From Spongiibacteraceae bacterium (GTDB lineage: Bacteria; Pseudomonadota; Gammaproteobacteria; Pseudomonadales; PIVM01): DNA of 6,916 nucleotides. The stretch's first letter is position 1. Every line of letters begins with the position of its first letter. The position numbers and the translations under genes were made by a program. Shown here in pieces: positions 6,717 to 6,916 of this stretch. Below the pieces are notes generated by a model that did no database searches, was not told where the DNA came from, and was given only the letters and a program-made list of their open reading frames with translations. Location of the stretch: assembly GCA_030618505.1 (NCBI GenBank), contig JAUXDF010000176.1, forward strand, positions 1 through 6,916, read 5' to 3'.

Positions 6717-6751
6717 CAAGGAAATACGACCAATTCAAGAATGTGTGTGCT

Positions 6752-6916
6752 TTAACTATCCAGCGCCAGACTGTCGATACTTTCGCGCACACTTGCCACC
6801 AGCGTTTTAATGCAGTCCTTGCGCGGGTAGTTTGGTCTTACCAATAAGACTATTTCCCGGGTCGGTATTGGTTTGGTGATCGGAATATAGTTGATCATCT
6901 CAGATTGAAAATTTTC
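6752..6916 (-). CDS. Probable LysR-family transcriptional regulator, C-terminal fragment
   Basis: The last 54 codons of a gene entering from the right edge and ending in TAA. The residues (ENFQSEMINYIPIT, then PIPTREIVLLVRPNYPR, ending SIDSLALDS) resemble the final strand and helix of a LysR-type substrate-binding domain, where a Pro-rich turn precedes a 'REIVLLVR' strand and a closing helix. The DNA-binding domain would lie outside the window, so neither ligand nor target can be said. It runs in the same direction as crbS, 144 bp upstream. With a plausible crbS promoter in between, co-transcription is possible but not required. Another periplasmic-binding-fold regulator cannot be excluded. 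Confidence 0.6.
   Translation of the reverse strand, partial: ENFQSEMINYIPITKPIPTREIVLLVRPNYPRKDCIKTLVASVRESIDSLALDS

Noticed and set aside
1..6916. CRISPR array, tRNA or rRNA genes, intact insertion sequence
   Set aside because: No regularly spaced direct repeats, no tRNA or rRNA signatures, and no transposase reading frame were seen.

Overview
The window looks like a chromosomal segment of a gammaproteobacterium with moderate G+C, plausibly a marine lineage near Cellvibrionales or Pseudomonadales. I infer this from the close match of the acetyl-CoA synthetase to enterobacterial Acs, from the CrbS/CrbR-type two-component pair, and from Pseudomonas-like repeat debris between genes. The placement below class level is a guess.

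Layout, left to right. Positions 1-1659 (+) hold the C-terminal 552 residues of acetyl-CoA synthetase (acs); about 100 N-terminal residues lie off the left edge. A 101-bp gap with a plausible promoter leads to a LuxR/NarL-type response regulator (1761-2447, +), which matches CrbR (ErdR in Pseudomonas aeruginosa). A gene-free stretch of 641 bp follows (2448-3088). It carries no convincing gene, but holds several small inverted or palindromic repeats of different types. Positions 3089-6607 (-) encode a 1172-residue hybrid sensor kinase with an SLC5 transporter-like membrane domain, a STAC-type linker, PAS, HisKA, HATPase and receiver domains. This is the CrbS (MxtR) architecture. After a 144-bp gap with a candidate crbS promoter, the right edge holds the last 54 codons of a probable LysR-family regulator (6752-6916, -), too short to be obvious as an ORF.

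The three main genes form one functional unit, the 'acetate switch'. In related bacteria CrbS senses a signal linked to acetate, activates CrbR, and CrbR turns on acs so that acetate is scavenged as acetyl-CoA. Here the regulator follows its target gene on the same strand, and the kinase converges on the regulator from the other side. The acs promoter, where CrbR would be expected to bind, is outside the window.

The system is known, not new. The least explained parts are the repeat-rich spacer between crbR and crbS, an alanine at a normally valine acyl-pocket position of Acs, and the apparent loss of the usual sodium-site Ser-Thr pair in the transporter-like domain of CrbS.
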